Positions 29,355-39,740 of a stretch of DNA of 64,000 bases are shown here, piece after piece. The DNA comes from Ferribacterium limneticum (GTDB lineage: Bacteria > Pseudomonadota > Gammaproteobacteria > Burkholderiales > Rhodocyclaceae), in NCBI RefSeq assembly GCF_020510625.1, contig NZ_CP075191.1, forward strand, positions 1,030,001 to 1,094,000, read 5' to 3'. A model generated the notes under the pieces. That model saw nothing but the letters and a program-made list of their open reading frames with translations. It ran no database searches and was not told the DNA's origin. The position numbers and the translations under genes were made by a program. How positions within the stretch are numbered: the stretch's first letter is position 1; each line of letters begins with the position of its first letter.

Positions 29355-30694
29355 TCAGCGGTGTTGTCTGAGCCGCCAGCGCCGGCCGGTTTTTTCTTGC
29401 GGCGCCGGCGTTTCTTGTCGCCGGCCTGATCGGGGACCAGCATGGCGGCGCGCTCATCCCCATCGACGCTCTGGAAACGGGTCCACCAGTCGGCCAGTTC
29501 CATGTCGATTTCACCAGCCTGGGCGCGCAGGACCAGGAAGTCGTAGCCGGCGCGGAAGCGCGGCTGTTCAAGCAGACCATACGGGCGTTTACCGGCACGG
29601 GCTTCGAAGCGCGGCTGCAGGGCCCAGATGTCCTTGATGTCGCCAGCGATGCGGCGGGTGATGGCGAGCTTTTCGCCTTGCACGTCGAGCACGGTATCCA
29701 TCGCCTGATAGAGCGCCGGAATCTTGGCTTCACCCTTGGCCTTGAGCTTGTCCCAGTGGGCCAGTACTTCGTGCCAGAGCAGCGTCGCGAACAGGAAGCC
29801 GGGCGAGGTGCCCTTGCCGCGGCGGACGCGCTCGTCGGTGTTGGCCAGGGCCAGCATGACGAATTTTTCGCCCATCGGCTGTTCGAGAATGACGTCGAGC
29901 AGGGGCAGCAGGCCGTGGTGTAGGCCTTCGTCGCGCAACTGGGTGATGCATTTGACCGAGTAGCCTGAGGTCAGCAGCTTGAGCATTTCGTCGAACAGGC
30001 GGGCGGCCGGGACGTTTTCCAGCAGGTCAGCCATTTCGCGGATCGGCTTTTTGGCCTCCGGGTCGATGATCAGGCCGAGCTTGGCAGCGAGGCGGACGGC
30101 GCGCAGCATGCGGACCGGGTCTTCGCGGTAGCGGGCGCGCGGCTCGCCGATCATGCGCAGGGTTTTCTGCTTGAGATCGCCAACGCCGTGGTGATAGTCG
30201 ATGACCGCTTCGGTGGCCGGGTCGTAATACAGCGCGTTGGCCGTGAAGTCGCGGCGGGCGGCATCGTCGGCATGGCTGCCGAAAACGTTGTCGTGCAGCA
30301 CGCGGCCGTGTTCGTCGGTCTTGGTCTTTTCGTCGAGCATGCCGCGGAAGGTAGTCACTTCCAGCGTTTCCGAACCCATCATGACATGCACGATCTGGAA
30401 GCGGCGGCCGATGATGCGTGAGCGGCGGAAGGCGCGGCGGACTTCTTCGGGCGTGGCATCGGTGGCGATGTCGAAATCCTTCGGTTCGGCGCCGATCAGC
30501 AGGTCACGCACCGCGCCGCCAACGACGTAGGCCTTGAAGCCATGACTTTGCAGGGTTTCGCAGGTACGGCGGCTGCCACTGCTGATGCGGTCGCGGGTGA
30601 TGCCGTGGCTGGAGACGGGAATGACGGCTGGCTCGTGGCGGCTGGCCTTGGGTTTCTTGCCGCTGAAAACGCGGGAGATAAGTTTGCGAATCAC
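29351..30694 (-). CDS. pcnB: PcnB, poly(A) polymerase I
   Basis: 447 residues. Class II nucleotidyltransferase with GG and D-x-D motif (VVGGAVRDLLIGAEPKDFDI, about 57-76), an RNA-binding helical region and a basic C-terminus (KKRRRRKKKP). Adds poly(A) tails that speed RNA decay. The basic tail and the length separate it from CCA-adding enzymes. Confidence 0.93.
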   Translation of the reverse strand: MIRKLISRVFSGKKPKASRHEPAVIPVSSHGITRDRISSGSRRTCETLQSHGFKAYVVGGAVRDLLIGAEPKDFDIATDATPEEVRRAFRRSRIIGRRFQIVHVMMGSETLEVTTFRGMLDEKTKTDEHGRVLHDNVFGSHADDAARRDFTANALYYDPATEAVIDYHHGVGDLKQKTLRMIGEPRARYREDPVRMLRAVRLAAKLGLIIDPEAKKPIREMADLLENVPAARLFDEMLKLLTSGYSVKCITQLRDEGLHHGLLPLLDVILEQPMGEKFVMLALANTDERVRRGKGTSPGFLFATLLWHEVLAHWDKLKAKGEAKIPALYQAMDTVLDVQGEKLAITRRIAGDIKDIWALQPRFEARAGKRPYGLLEQPRFRAGYDFLVLRAQAGEIDMELADWWTRFQSVDGDERAAMLVPDQAGDKKRRRRKKKPAGAGGSDNTAE

Positions 30695-30741
30695 TTGTAC
30701 CGATCGAAGAGCGTTTGGGGCGCTGCGGAAAAGGCGAAATT

Positions 30742-31410
30742 CTACCGCAATGTAATGATTTTCCAGCCCATTTCGCCGGCATGGGCGCGCAGCTTGTCAT
30801 CCGGATCGACGGCCACCGGGGTCTTCACCTTCTGCATCAGCGGCAGGTCGTTGTGCGAATCGCTGTAAAAGAAGCTGTTATCGAAGCTGCCCCACCACAG
30901 GCCGAGCGATTCCAGCCAGCTATCGACGCGGGTGATCTTGCCGGCCTGGAAGGAGGGTGTGCCGCGCGGGCCGCCGGAAAAGGCACCGAGTTCGGTATCG
31001 ACCGCCGGGACCGTGCCGATCAGGTGCGGGATGCCGAATTCACGGGCGATCGGGCCGGTCACGAAGCTGTTGGTGGCAGTGACGATGGCGCACAGGTCGC
31101 CGGCGGCCAGGTGTTGGGCGACCAGTGCTTTGGCCTGCGCGGTCATGATCGGCCGGATGTGGCGGTCCATGTATTCGCGATGCCAGGCGTCGAGTTCGCT
31201 GCGGCTGTGGCGAGTCAGCGGTGCCAACTGGAAGATCAGGAATTCGTAGATGTCCAGCGTGCCGGCCTTGTATTGCTCATAGAACTGGATGTTCTTGGCT
31301 TCCTGCAGTTCGCGATCGACGACGCCCTTGCTGATCAGAAATTGGGCCCACTCGAAATCAGAGTCGCCGGCGAGGAGGGTGTTGTCGAGGTCGAAGAGGG
31401 CGAGATTCAT
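30742..31410 (-). CDS. HAD-superfamily IB phosphatase
   Basis: 222 residues with motif I F-D-L-D-N-T (6-11), motif II around IVTATNS and motif III/IV YSDSHNDLPLM. Resembles SerB-like / histidinol-phosphate-phosphatase-like enzymes of subfamily IB. Substrate not readable from sequence. Overlaps hda by 4 bases; pcnB follows 47 bases later. Confidence 0.85.
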   Translation of the reverse strand: MNLALFDLDNTLLAGDSDFEWAQFLISKGVVDRELQEAKNIQFYEQYKAGTLDIYEFLIFQLAPLTRHSRSELDAWHREYMDRHIRPIMTAQAKALVAQHLAAGDLCAIVTATNSFVTGPIAREFGIPHLIGTVPAVDTELGAFSGGPRGTPSFQAGKITRVDSWLESLGLWWGSFDNSFFYSDSHNDLPLMQKVKTPVAVDPDDKLRAHAGEMGWKIITLR

Positions 31411-32060
31411 GAGGAAGCTTCCATGTTGAGCAGTTCGCGCAGCAGCGGCAGGGTCACCGGGCGCTTTTGTTCGAGGGTGTATTCGTCGAGGGCGACGATG
31501 ATGGTCGACAGCGTGCGCATGTCGCGCGGGGCGTGGCGCATCAGGTAATCGATCAGTTCCGGTGTCAGCTTGAGGGCGCGTTCCCTGGCCTGGGCGCCCA
31601 GCGCGGCGGCCTTTTCGGCATCGGAAAGCGGTTGCAGCCGGCAGATCAGGCCGGAGCCGAGGCGGGTGCGCAGGTCTTCGCGCAATGCCAGGTGGGCCGG
31701 CGGCTGATCTGCCGCGGTCATCAGCATGCCCGAGCTCATCTTGAGGCGGTTGAAATGGTTGAACAGCGCGATCTGGCCGGTTTCATCCAGCAATTCAACG
31801 TGGTCGACTGCCAGTTGCTCGGCCGTCGGGGCCGTCTTCAGCGCCGGGTCGAGCGCCGCGTCGACATAGGCAAAGCCGCTCGCCTGGAGCAAGTGCGAGC
31901 GTCCCGATCCGGCTTCGCCCCACAGGCAGAACGAGCTATCGGCACGCGTGCCAGCCAGCCATTCGGTGAGCAGGGCGAGTGTTTCTGCATTGCCCCCGGC
32001 GACGAAGTTATCCAGCGTGGGCGGGCTTTCGGGCAGCAAGTCGAGAATCAGCTGGCGCAT
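31407..32060 (-). CDS. hda: Hda, DnaA regulatory inactivator
   Basis: 217 residues starting MRQLILDLLPE. Shows the DnaA-like AAA+ fold (SSFCLWGEAGSGRSHLLQA, then a sensor region) without the DnaA DNA-binding domain. It stimulates ATP hydrolysis by DnaA with the sliding clamp; the N-terminal QLILDL is the expected clamp-binding motif. That fixes the start; the longer upstream frame is rejected. Its 5' end overlaps nagZ by 53 bases. Confidence 0.92.
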   Translation of the reverse strand: MRQLILDLLPESPPTLDNFVAGGNAETLALLTEWLAGTRADSSFCLWGEAGSGRSHLLQASGFAYVDAALDPALKTAPTAEQLAVDHVELLDETGQIALFNHFNRLKMSSGMLMTAADQPPAHLALREDLRTRLGSGLICRLQPLSDAEKAAALGAQARERALKLTPELIDYLMRHAPRDMRTLSTIIVALDEYTLEQKRPVTLPLLRELLNMEASS

Positions 32061-33432
32061 CGGGCGATTGGAATGAAACAGGGGCCGCGATTTTAACATT
32101 TGTCCTGAAATCGGCCCGGGTTTCAGCCGGGGGAATGAAGTCGGCGAGGCGCCGCTCGCTTTGCTGCAGGCGCTGAAGAGGAATCTCCCCCCGCTCCAGC
32201 GCCTGGGCCGCCGCATAAACGGCGCGATAGACCTGGCGTGGATCGTAGGAAACGAGCACCAGATCAATGCCGGCCGCCAGCGCTTCACTCGCCACCCGGC
32301 CGACGCCAAGATCGTAGACCGCACCCATGTTGAGGTCATCGGTAATCAGCACCCCGTCGTAGTCCCACTCGCTGCGCAGCAGGCCATCGACTACGGCTGC
32401 CGAGTGCGAGGCGGCGCGTTGCGGGTCGATGGCGGCGAGCGTGACATGGCCGAGCATGATGGCCGCGCCGGGGTGGCTGGCCAGTTGGCGGAAGGGTTGC
32501 CAGTCGGTGGCCAGCGCGGCCGGCGGTTCGTCGAGTCGCGCCGGGCGCAGATGGGTGTCCTGCCTGACCCGGCCCAGACCGGGGAAGTGCTTCAGCGTGG
32601 CGCGGACGCCGCGTTCGCTCAGGCCATCGATATAACCCGCCGCGACGGTGCCGACGGTGGCCGGGTCGTCGGCAATGGCGCGGGCCGAAAGCCGGGTCAG
32701 ACGGTCGTGGGGGTTGTCGGTGCCGGGTGGTCGCAGGTCGACGACCGGGCCGAAATTGAGATTGACGCCGAGCGCGCTCAAGCCTTGTCCCTGCTGCGCC
32801 CCGTAGCGGTGGGCGCGCCAGCGCTGGTCCCCCGCCCCGACGAGGCTGGCCAGCGGCGGCATGGCTTCGAGCAGCGGTGAAAGATGCGAAACCGGACCGC
32901 CTTCCTGATCGCCGGCGACGATCAGTGGCGGCAGTCCGGCCCGCTGGCGGATGGCTTGCAGCTCGGCAATATCGGCCGCCACTTCGGCCAGCGTGCGGCC
33001 GCGCAGGTTGCGTTTGGCCAGGTAGATGCCGCCGATCAGGCCGCGCGCGGCCAGGGTTTTTACCTCCGCGAAATCGGTGTAGCCGACGATGAAATGGCCG
33101 CCCACGGCCTGCATGCTGTCGCCGCCACTCAGCACGGCGGCCCGTTGCAGCTGATATTCGCCTTCACGAAGCAGCGTGACGATGATGACGGCGAGGAGCA
33201 GAACCACCAGCAATCGCCCCGGAAAGCCGCCTCGCCAGACCAGACCGGCCATCGCCAGGGCAAGCAGCAGCGGCGTTTCGACATGGCGCAGCCAGAGCAT
33301 CAACGGGTGTTTCAGGTGCCAGGCGAGGCCGAGCAGCAACAGCGAAAAGAGCAGGGGGAGCAGGCGAAGAAAAGGGAAAATGAAAAGGCCGGCGGCCCTG
33401 CCGGCCGGCCTGGTGCTCAGAGAAAGTTTCAT
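32008..33432 (-). CDS. nagZ: NagZ-like beta-N-acetylhexosaminidase (GH3) with membrane anchor
   Basis: 474 residues. An N-terminal region with two or more hydrophobic segments (15-95) precedes a GH3 domain with K-H-F-P-G-L-G...D-T-H (catalytic loop) and ITDDLNMGAVYD (nucleophile Asp). Cytoplasmic NagZ lacks such an anchor, so this may act at the outer face of the membrane or be a related glycosidase. The last about 17 residues are encoded within the start of hda and may be a run-on past the original stop. Overlaps creD by 4 bases. Confidence 0.8.
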   Translation of the reverse strand: MKLSLSTRPAGRAAGLFIFPFLRLLPLLFSLLLLGLAWHLKHPLMLWLRHVETPLLLALAMAGLVWRGGFPGRLLVVLLLAVIIVTLLREGEYQLQRAAVLSGGDSMQAVGGHFIVGYTDFAEVKTLAARGLIGGIYLAKRNLRGRTLAEVAADIAELQAIRQRAGLPPLIVAGDQEGGPVSHLSPLLEAMPPLASLVGAGDQRWRAHRYGAQQGQGLSALGVNLNFGPVVDLRPPGTDNPHDRLTRLSARAIADDPATVGTVAAGYIDGLSERGVRATLKHFPGLGRVRQDTHLRPARLDEPPAALATDWQPFRQLASHPGAAIMLGHVTLAAIDPQRAASHSAAVVDGLLRSEWDYDGVLITDDLNMGAVYDLGVGRVASEALAAGIDLVLVSYDPRQVYRAVYAAAQALERGEIPLQRLQQSERRLADFIPPAETRADFRTNVKIAAPVSFQSPDAPADSRLAARKPAHAG

Positions 33433-34778
33433 GGCGCGCTGGCTTCGCTGTCAGGGTTGAGCTGGGCGCCGAGGCGGTACCAGTCGAGGCGGCGGGTGGC
33501 GAGCATGGTGGTGCCGAGAGCGAGGAAGAGCAGCACGCTGCCCATCAGCAAGGCGTTGTCCTCGGAGAGCAGCACGCCGTAGAGCACGCCGTAAAGGCCG
33601 GTCAGTCCGGCGCCGAAGGCCAGGCCTTGGCGCATGCCGCCAAGCGCGCCGGCCAGATAGGTGGCGATCAGCCCGATACAGGCGACGGCCGACAAGCCAT
33701 AAGCGGCGTAGAAGGGCAGGTGCTCGGAGAAGGCGATCAGCAGCAGGAAGAAGATGGCCAGCGCCAGGCCGACCAGCAGGTACTGCATGGGGTGGATCGG
33801 CGAACGGCGCAGGATTTCGGTCAGGAAGAAACCGGCAAAGGTCAGCACGATGAACAGCACGCCGTATTTGACGGCCCGTTCGGATTGCAGATAGACATTG
33901 ACCGGATCGACGAAATCGATGCTCAGCATTTCGCCGCGCGCCGGGTTCAGCGTGGCTTCGAAGTTGCGGGCCAGATGCGAGATTTCCCAGCGGGCGCCAA
34001 AGCCATCCTTGCTCACCGCGCGGCTGTTGGGCAGGAAGCGGCCGCCGAAATTCGGGTGTGGCCAGGCCGATTTCAGTTCGATTTCATTAGATTCGCCGGT
34101 CGGGGCAATGGCCAGCCGGGCGGTGCCGGTCAGCTGCAGCGGAAAGCTGAAGTCGAAACGGCTTTCGCGCTGGAGGTCGAGTCGGCCAAGATCGATGCTC
34201 AGTCGGCGGATGGGCGACTCCTGGTCGCCCTTGTTCTTGCTAGCCGGTGAGGCAAAACGATGCGCCTTGCCGTTGATCATCACCTCGGGGTCGTTATTGA
34301 CGCCGCGCGGGTCGGCAATGCCGAGCACCAGCCGGGCGCTTGCTTCCAGAATTCGCCCGCCGCTCGCTGCCTCGCCCAGGGGCTTGATGACGAAATGCCC
34401 GCTGGTGGCGAGGCCGAGGCGGAACAGCCGGGCCTGGTAGATGCCCCGGTTCCGTGTCTCGACCACTGTTTCGCCCGCCATGACGAGCTTTTCGGGCGGT
34501 AGCATCAGCGTACGCTCGACCACCTGCAGCCGGGTTTTTCCTGCCTGGCCGGCCTCGCCTTCGGGGATCTGTACTTCGACCTGTTCGCGATAACGTAGCT
34601 CGATTACCGGTCCGACCAGCGTTTGTTCGCCGGCCGCGCTGTTGGCAATGCTGGCCTGCACCTCGTTCTGGCGTTGGCTGCGGTCGCGGATCTGGCCCTC
34701 GATCAGGCCCAGTGGCACCAGCAGCAATAGCGACATGAAGCAGATCGCAGCAATCTTGAAGAGCAGTTTCTTGTCCAT
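33429..34778 (-). CDS. creD: CreD, inner membrane protein of the Cre regulon
   Basis: 449 residues: an N-terminal helix (7-25), a large periplasmic domain, and five or six C-terminal helices, as in CreD of E. coli and BlrD of Aeromonas. Start at ATG 34778 after GGAG. Upstream lies an array of TTCAC half-sites typical of CreB targets, and creBC is 2.5 kb away. Function in cell-envelope integrity is known only loosely. Confidence 0.92.
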   Translation of the reverse strand: MDKKLLFKIAAICFMSLLLLVPLGLIEGQIRDRSQRQNEVQASIANSAAGEQTLVGPVIELRYREQVEVQIPEGEAGQAGKTRLQVVERTLMLPPEKLVMAGETVVETRNRGIYQARLFRLGLATSGHFVIKPLGEAASGGRILEASARLVLGIADPRGVNNDPEVMINGKAHRFASPASKNKGDQESPIRRLSIDLGRLDLQRESRFDFSFPLQLTGTARLAIAPTGESNEIELKSAWPHPNFGGRFLPNSRAVSKDGFGARWEISHLARNFEATLNPARGEMLSIDFVDPVNVYLQSERAVKYGVLFIVLTFAGFFLTEILRRSPIHPMQYLLVGLALAIFFLLLIAFSEHLPFYAAYGLSAVACIGLIATYLAGALGGMRQGLAFGAGLTGLYGVLYGVLLSEDNALLMGSVLLFLALGTTMLATRRLDWYRLGAQLNPDSEASAP

Positions 34779-34823
34779 TTGTGGCTCCCTTGTTTGAAAG
34801 TGAGCCCAGTCTCGGCGCGCTGC

Positions 34824-34871
34824 GTGAACGCCTGTCGAAGCGACGGTGAAGCTGTGTGAAGTCGGGGTGAA
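34824..34871 (-). promoter_or_regulatory. CreB-binding tag array before creD
   Basis: Read on the minus strand there is a perfect TTCAC-N6-TTCAC tag (34856-34871, spacer CCCGAC), then TTCAC again at 34846-34850 after 5 bases and at 34824-34828, so four half-sites lie about one or two helical turns apart. The same tag is established for the CreBC and BlrAB regulons. The nearest site is 46 bases before the creD ATG. Confidence 0.8.
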
Positions 34872-35026
34872 GTAGGGTCGGAGCTGGCATCCATCGGCCA
34901 AACCAGCGAATTCGGCGCGAATCGCGCTACCATCTGGAACGACACCTTGGTCTGCCGGGCGCCGGCTGCGGTGCCGCAAAGCACATTGCCACCCCTATTT
35001 TGTCCGGCCGTCAGGTCGCTGAATCA

Positions 35027-35878
35027 ATGAACATCATCCGTTTCATGGCGTTGGCCTGCCCACTGGACGGCGCTCCCCTGTTCCGCCACGGCGCGACTTG
35101 GCGCTGTGCCGCCAGCCACAGTTTCGACATTGCCAGCCAGGGCTATACCCATCTGTTGCCGGTCCAGAAAAAGCGCTCGCATGATCCGGGCGACAGCAAG
35201 GAGATGGTGGCGGCTCGCCGGCGGTTTCTCAATGCCGGTTACTACCGGCCGATCGCCGCAGCGGTCAGCCGGGCAGTGCTGGCCGATTTGCCTCCCGATG
35301 CAACGCTCAATTGCCTTGATGCCGGCAGCGGCGAAGGCTACTACCTGCGCCAGCTGGCCGCAGCGACTGGTGAAGGACAAACGCTCGCCGTGCTCGGGTT
35401 GGATATCTCCAAGTGGGCTGTCCTCTCTGCCGCGAAACAGGACAAGCGGCCAAACTGGGTGGTCGGCAGCAACGCCAATCTGCCCGTGCTGTCGGGCACG
35501 TTTGATCGGGTGCTGTGCATGTTCGGCTTTCCGGTCTATGCCGAGTTTGCCCGGGTGCTCAAACCGGGCGGCCTGCTCTTGCAAGTCGATGCCGGGCCGG
35601 ATCATCTGCGAGAACTGCGCGAGATCATCTACCCAAGCCTGAAGCCGGAGCGCGTCGGCGAGGTTCAGGTGCCAGCCGGTTTTAGTCGCCAGCCGGGCGA
35701 AAGCGTCCGGTTTTCTGTGGATATCTCCGGGGCGGAACAGATCGCCGATTTGCTGGCGATGACCCCGCATCTCTTCCGTGCCAGTGCCGAGGGGAAGGCG
35801 CGGGCAGCCGCACTGACGGCACTGTCGCTGACCGTCGATGTACGTCTGACACATTTTTGGCGGGATGCGACCGGCTGA
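35027..35878 (+). CDS. rlmA: RlmA-like 23S rRNA (guanine-N1) methyltransferase
   Basis: About 283 residues. N-terminal zinc-ribbon-like part, then the family core QKKRSHDPGDSKEMVAARRR and a Rossmann methyltransferase domain (LDAGSGEGYYLRQL, LGLDISKWAVLSAA). E. coli RlmA methylates G745 of 23S rRNA. The expected zinc ligands are C-x2-C...C-x3-H; here the second Cys is Asp (CPLD), while the later Cys and His are kept. ATG 35027 is chosen; ATG 35045 is possible. The TGA abuts the creC stop. Confidence 0.88.
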   Translation: MNIIRFMALACPLDGAPLFRHGATWRCAASHSFDIASQGYTHLLPVQKKRSHDPGDSKEMVAARRRFLNAGYYRPIAAAVSRAVLADLPPDATLNCLDAGSGEGYYLRQLAAATGEGQTLAVLGLDISKWAVLSAAKQDKRPNWVVGSNANLPVLSGTFDRVLCMFGFPVYAEFARVLKPGGLLLQVDAGPDHLRELREIIYPSLKPERVGEVQVPAGFSRQPGESVRFSVDISGAEQIADLLAMTPHLFRASAEGKARAAALTALSLTVDVRLTHFWRDATG

Positions 35879-37303
35879 TCAGTTCGGCAGCCGAATCCGC
35901 GCTAACCCGCCGCCTTCCGGGTGATTCTCGAAGCTCGCCTCGCCGCCGTGCAGGCGAGCCACTTCGCGGACCAGCGCCAGCCCCAGGCCGGTGCTTTTGC
36001 GCCCGGTCGCCGGGCGGGGCAGGGAGTAGAAACGGTCGAAAATCTGCGGCAGGGCATAGTCGGGGGCGCCGGCTCCGTGGTCGCGGATGGTGATTTCGAC
36101 ATGCTCTTCGGTGGTCAGCAGGCAGATTTCGATGCAACTGCCTTCCGGTGCGAATTCGATGGCGTTGTCGAGCAGGTTGAGGACGGCCTGTTGCAGCAGG
36201 AAGGCATCGCCACGGACATTGGCTGCGGCATTGGCATCTATCCGGCAATCGAGGTGGCGGGCGTCGAGTTGCTGGCGGCGCAGGGCGATGCAGGTTTTGA
36301 GCAGCTTTTCGAGGTCAAGTCCGGCAATGCCTTCCGGGGACTGCAGTTGCTCGACGCGGGCCAGCATCAGCATGCGGTCGATGATCGCCTGCAGGCGGCG
36401 GCCCTGTTCGCTGATGCTGTCGGCGAAGCGACGGCGGTCATTGGCGGGCGGGTCGCCTTCGAGGATTTCGGCGGCGCCGATCACTGCGGTGAGCGGGCTT
36501 TTCATTTCGTGCGCCAGGTTCTGCACGTATTTCTCGACGTATTGCTTGCCTTCCAGCCGTTCGCGCATCTGGGCCAGGGCGCGGGCCAGTTCGGAGAACT
36601 GGTGACCGCCGCCGGTTGGCGGTTCGACCTTGCGGCCCTCGGCTACATCGCGGGCATAGGCGCGCAGGCGATTGATCGACCAGGTCAGCCAGCCGGAGAA
36701 AAAGAGGCCGATCGCTGCCGTGGCGGCCAGCAGCAGCAGGCCGGATTGCTTGACGCGCTCGGCCGCCCGATTAACGTAGGGGGCAACCGAGGACATCGGC
36801 TTGGCCAGCGACAGAACGCCGATCAGTTCGCCCTGCCAGAAGATGGGTGCGGCGACATGCATGACCGAAGAGGTCGGATCGTAGGGATCTTCGCGGGTCT
36901 GGCGGGCGCCGTATTCACCGCGCAGGACGCGGGCGATGTCGCGCCAGTGCGAGAAATCCTCGCCGAGCGCCGCCTGTTTCGAGTCGTAGAGAACGATACC
37001 CTGCGCATCGGTGACGTAGATGCGGAAATCGATGCTTTCCTTGTGCACGCCGGCAATGTCGGCTTGCGGGCTGCGCCTGATGGCGGCCCGGACTGCGTCG
37101 GCAAACGGGCCCTGGCCGATGCGCCCGGCCGAGAGTTCGAGTGCCGCCATTTCGGCCAGGACGTGGGCCGTGTCGACCAGCGTTTCTTCGGTGGCCTGGC
37201 GGATGCCCGGTTCGGTTTCGCGGGTGAAGGTGTTGAGGACAAACCAGGCGGCGAGGCCGACGACCAGGAAGTAGCCGAAAAAGAGGCGGACGGAGATGTT
37301 CAC
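35879..37303 (-). CDS. creC: CreC, sensor histidine kinase
   Basis: 474 residues with a GTG start 7 bases after creB. Helix at 7-26, periplasmic sensor domain (about 28-185), helix about 188-208, HAMP, HisKA with His265 in NLAHEMKSPLTAVIG, then HATPase with the N box LLDNAIEFA and G boxes. Partner of CreB; the target regulon includes creD. Confidence 0.93.
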   Translation of the reverse strand: MNISVRLFFGYFLVVGLAAWFVLNTFTRETEPGIRQATEETLVDTAHVLAEMAALELSAGRIGQGPFADAVRAAIRRSPQADIAGVHKESIDFRIYVTDAQGIVLYDSKQAALGEDFSHWRDIARVLRGEYGARQTREDPYDPTSSVMHVAAPIFWQGELIGVLSLAKPMSSVAPYVNRAAERVKQSGLLLLAATAAIGLFFSGWLTWSINRLRAYARDVAEGRKVEPPTGGGHQFSELARALAQMRERLEGKQYVEKYVQNLAHEMKSPLTAVIGAAEILEGDPPANDRRRFADSISEQGRRLQAIIDRMLMLARVEQLQSPEGIAGLDLEKLLKTCIALRRQQLDARHLDCRIDANAAANVRGDAFLLQQAVLNLLDNAIEFAPEGSCIEICLLTTEEHVEITIRDHGAGAPDYALPQIFDRFYSLPRPATGRKSTGLGLALVREVARLHGGEASFENHPEGGGLARIRLPN

Positions 37304-37310
37304 GGCAGGA

Positions 37311-37991
37311 TTACCCGACGACGCTGTAGCCGAGGCCGCGGTGGGTGAGGATGACGTCCTCGTCGGGGTGCAGCCCGCGCAGCTTGCCGCGCAGCGTCTT
37401 GATGTGGGTGTCGACCGTGCGCTCCAGGCTTTCGCCGCCATCCTGCCAGACGGTTTCCATGATCTGGGTGCGGCTCAGGATGCGGCCGGGGCGTTCGAGC
37501 AGCAGCGCCAGCAACAGGTATTCGTAGCGCGTCAGGTTGAGCCAGTGGCCGTGGTAGGCGATGCGCAAGCCATCAAGATCAATGGCGAAACGGCTTGGCG
37601 TCGCCGGAAGGGCTGTGGCGAGGCGCGGCTCGGGATTGAGCCGGCGCAGGATGGCGCGGATGCGCGAAACGACTTCACGCGGGCTGAACGGCTTGGCGAC
37701 GTAATCATCGCCGCCGAGCTCAAGGCCGACAATGCGGTCTACTTCGTCGGAGCGGGCTGTCAGGAACAGCACCGGCACATCGGAATGGCGACGCAGGGCG
37801 CGGCAGACATCGAAACCGCTCATGTCCGGCAGGCCGACGTCGAGCACGACCAGGTCATGGCCGCCGGCACCAAGCAGCGTCAGCGCCTGGGCGCCGAGGG
37901 TGCAGCTTTCGGCAGTGAAGCCGTCGCTGCGCAGCGCATAGGCCAGCGTCTCGGAGATGGCGGGCTCGTCATCGACGATGAGGATTTTCAT
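37311..37991 (-). CDS. creB: CreB, OmpR-type response regulator
   Basis: 226 residues: receiver domain with phospho-acceptor Asp51 (LVVLDVGLPD) and a C-terminal winged helix (about 130-226, RTQIMETVWQ and RTVDTHIKTLRGKL). Binds TTCAC repeats. The gene is followed by creC after 7 bases; one of the inverted-repeat elements lies upstream. Confidence 0.93.
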   Translation of the reverse strand: MKILIVDDEPAISETLAYALRSDGFTAESCTLGAQALTLLGAGGHDLVVLDVGLPDMSGFDVCRALRRHSDVPVLFLTARSDEVDRIVGLELGGDDYVAKPFSPREVVSRIRAILRRLNPEPRLATALPATPSRFAIDLDGLRIAYHGHWLNLTRYEYLLLALLLERPGRILSRTQIMETVWQDGGESLERTVDTHIKTLRGKLRGLHPDEDVILTHRGLGYSVVG

Positions 37992-38102
37992 GGGCGTGAT
38001 GATAATTCATCCCGTTGCCATGGCGGCAGCCCGATTTCTCTTGTTGGCGAGTGGCTCAGGGAAGCACTAATTTCTCTCCCCGCATCCGTAGCTTGGGGGG
38101 GC

Positions 38103-38223
38103 GATACGGTCCAGTTAAGCGTCATTCCCGCGAAGGCGGGAATCCAGTACGTTGAAATCCCTGGGTTCCCGCCTACGCGGGAACGACGAATTCGAAGGGT
38201 TTTCCTCTTAACTGAACGGAATT
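38103..38223 (+). repeat. 121-bp inverted-repeat element, copy A
   Basis: Ends with CAGTTAAG (38112-38119) and CTTAACTG (38207-38214). Inside are two hairpin-forming parts, CATTCCCGCG/GCGGGAAT and TTCCCGCC/GCGGGAAC. The core 38112-38214 is the reverse complement of 48036-48138 with only three mismatches in 103 bases. It lies between creB and tyrS. Size, ends and dispersed copies fit a non-autonomous miniature element. Confidence 0.85.
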
Positions 38224-38267
38224 GGCCCGGCGGGGTACTTTTCTGCCTCAAGTGAGGCGGCGAGTGC

Positions 38268-39542
<1,275 letters not shown>

Positions 39543-39740
39543 TGTGCTTTCTCCACGGAACAGCGCCGCCGGCGCCGGAAATTCGAACCGGCGATTTTAG
39601 CAGAGCGGCCGACGGTCTTTTCGGGTGTGGCGCGCGATTTGAAATTTGCTTGTTTTTTCCGCTTGACCGTGGGAGCGAGATGTATTCGGTTGCATGCGGC
39701 AGGTTACTGGCTTGTTTTGGCGCAGATTGAATACCTCGGT

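Noticed and set aside
35921..37348. 475-codon plus-strand frame opposite creC
   Set aside because: Shadow of the histidine kinase gene; no motifs.
39575..39600. tRNA-like string with TTCGAACC before tyrS
   Set aside because: A short hairpin resembling a T-loop only; no acceptor, D or anticodon arms can be drawn around it.
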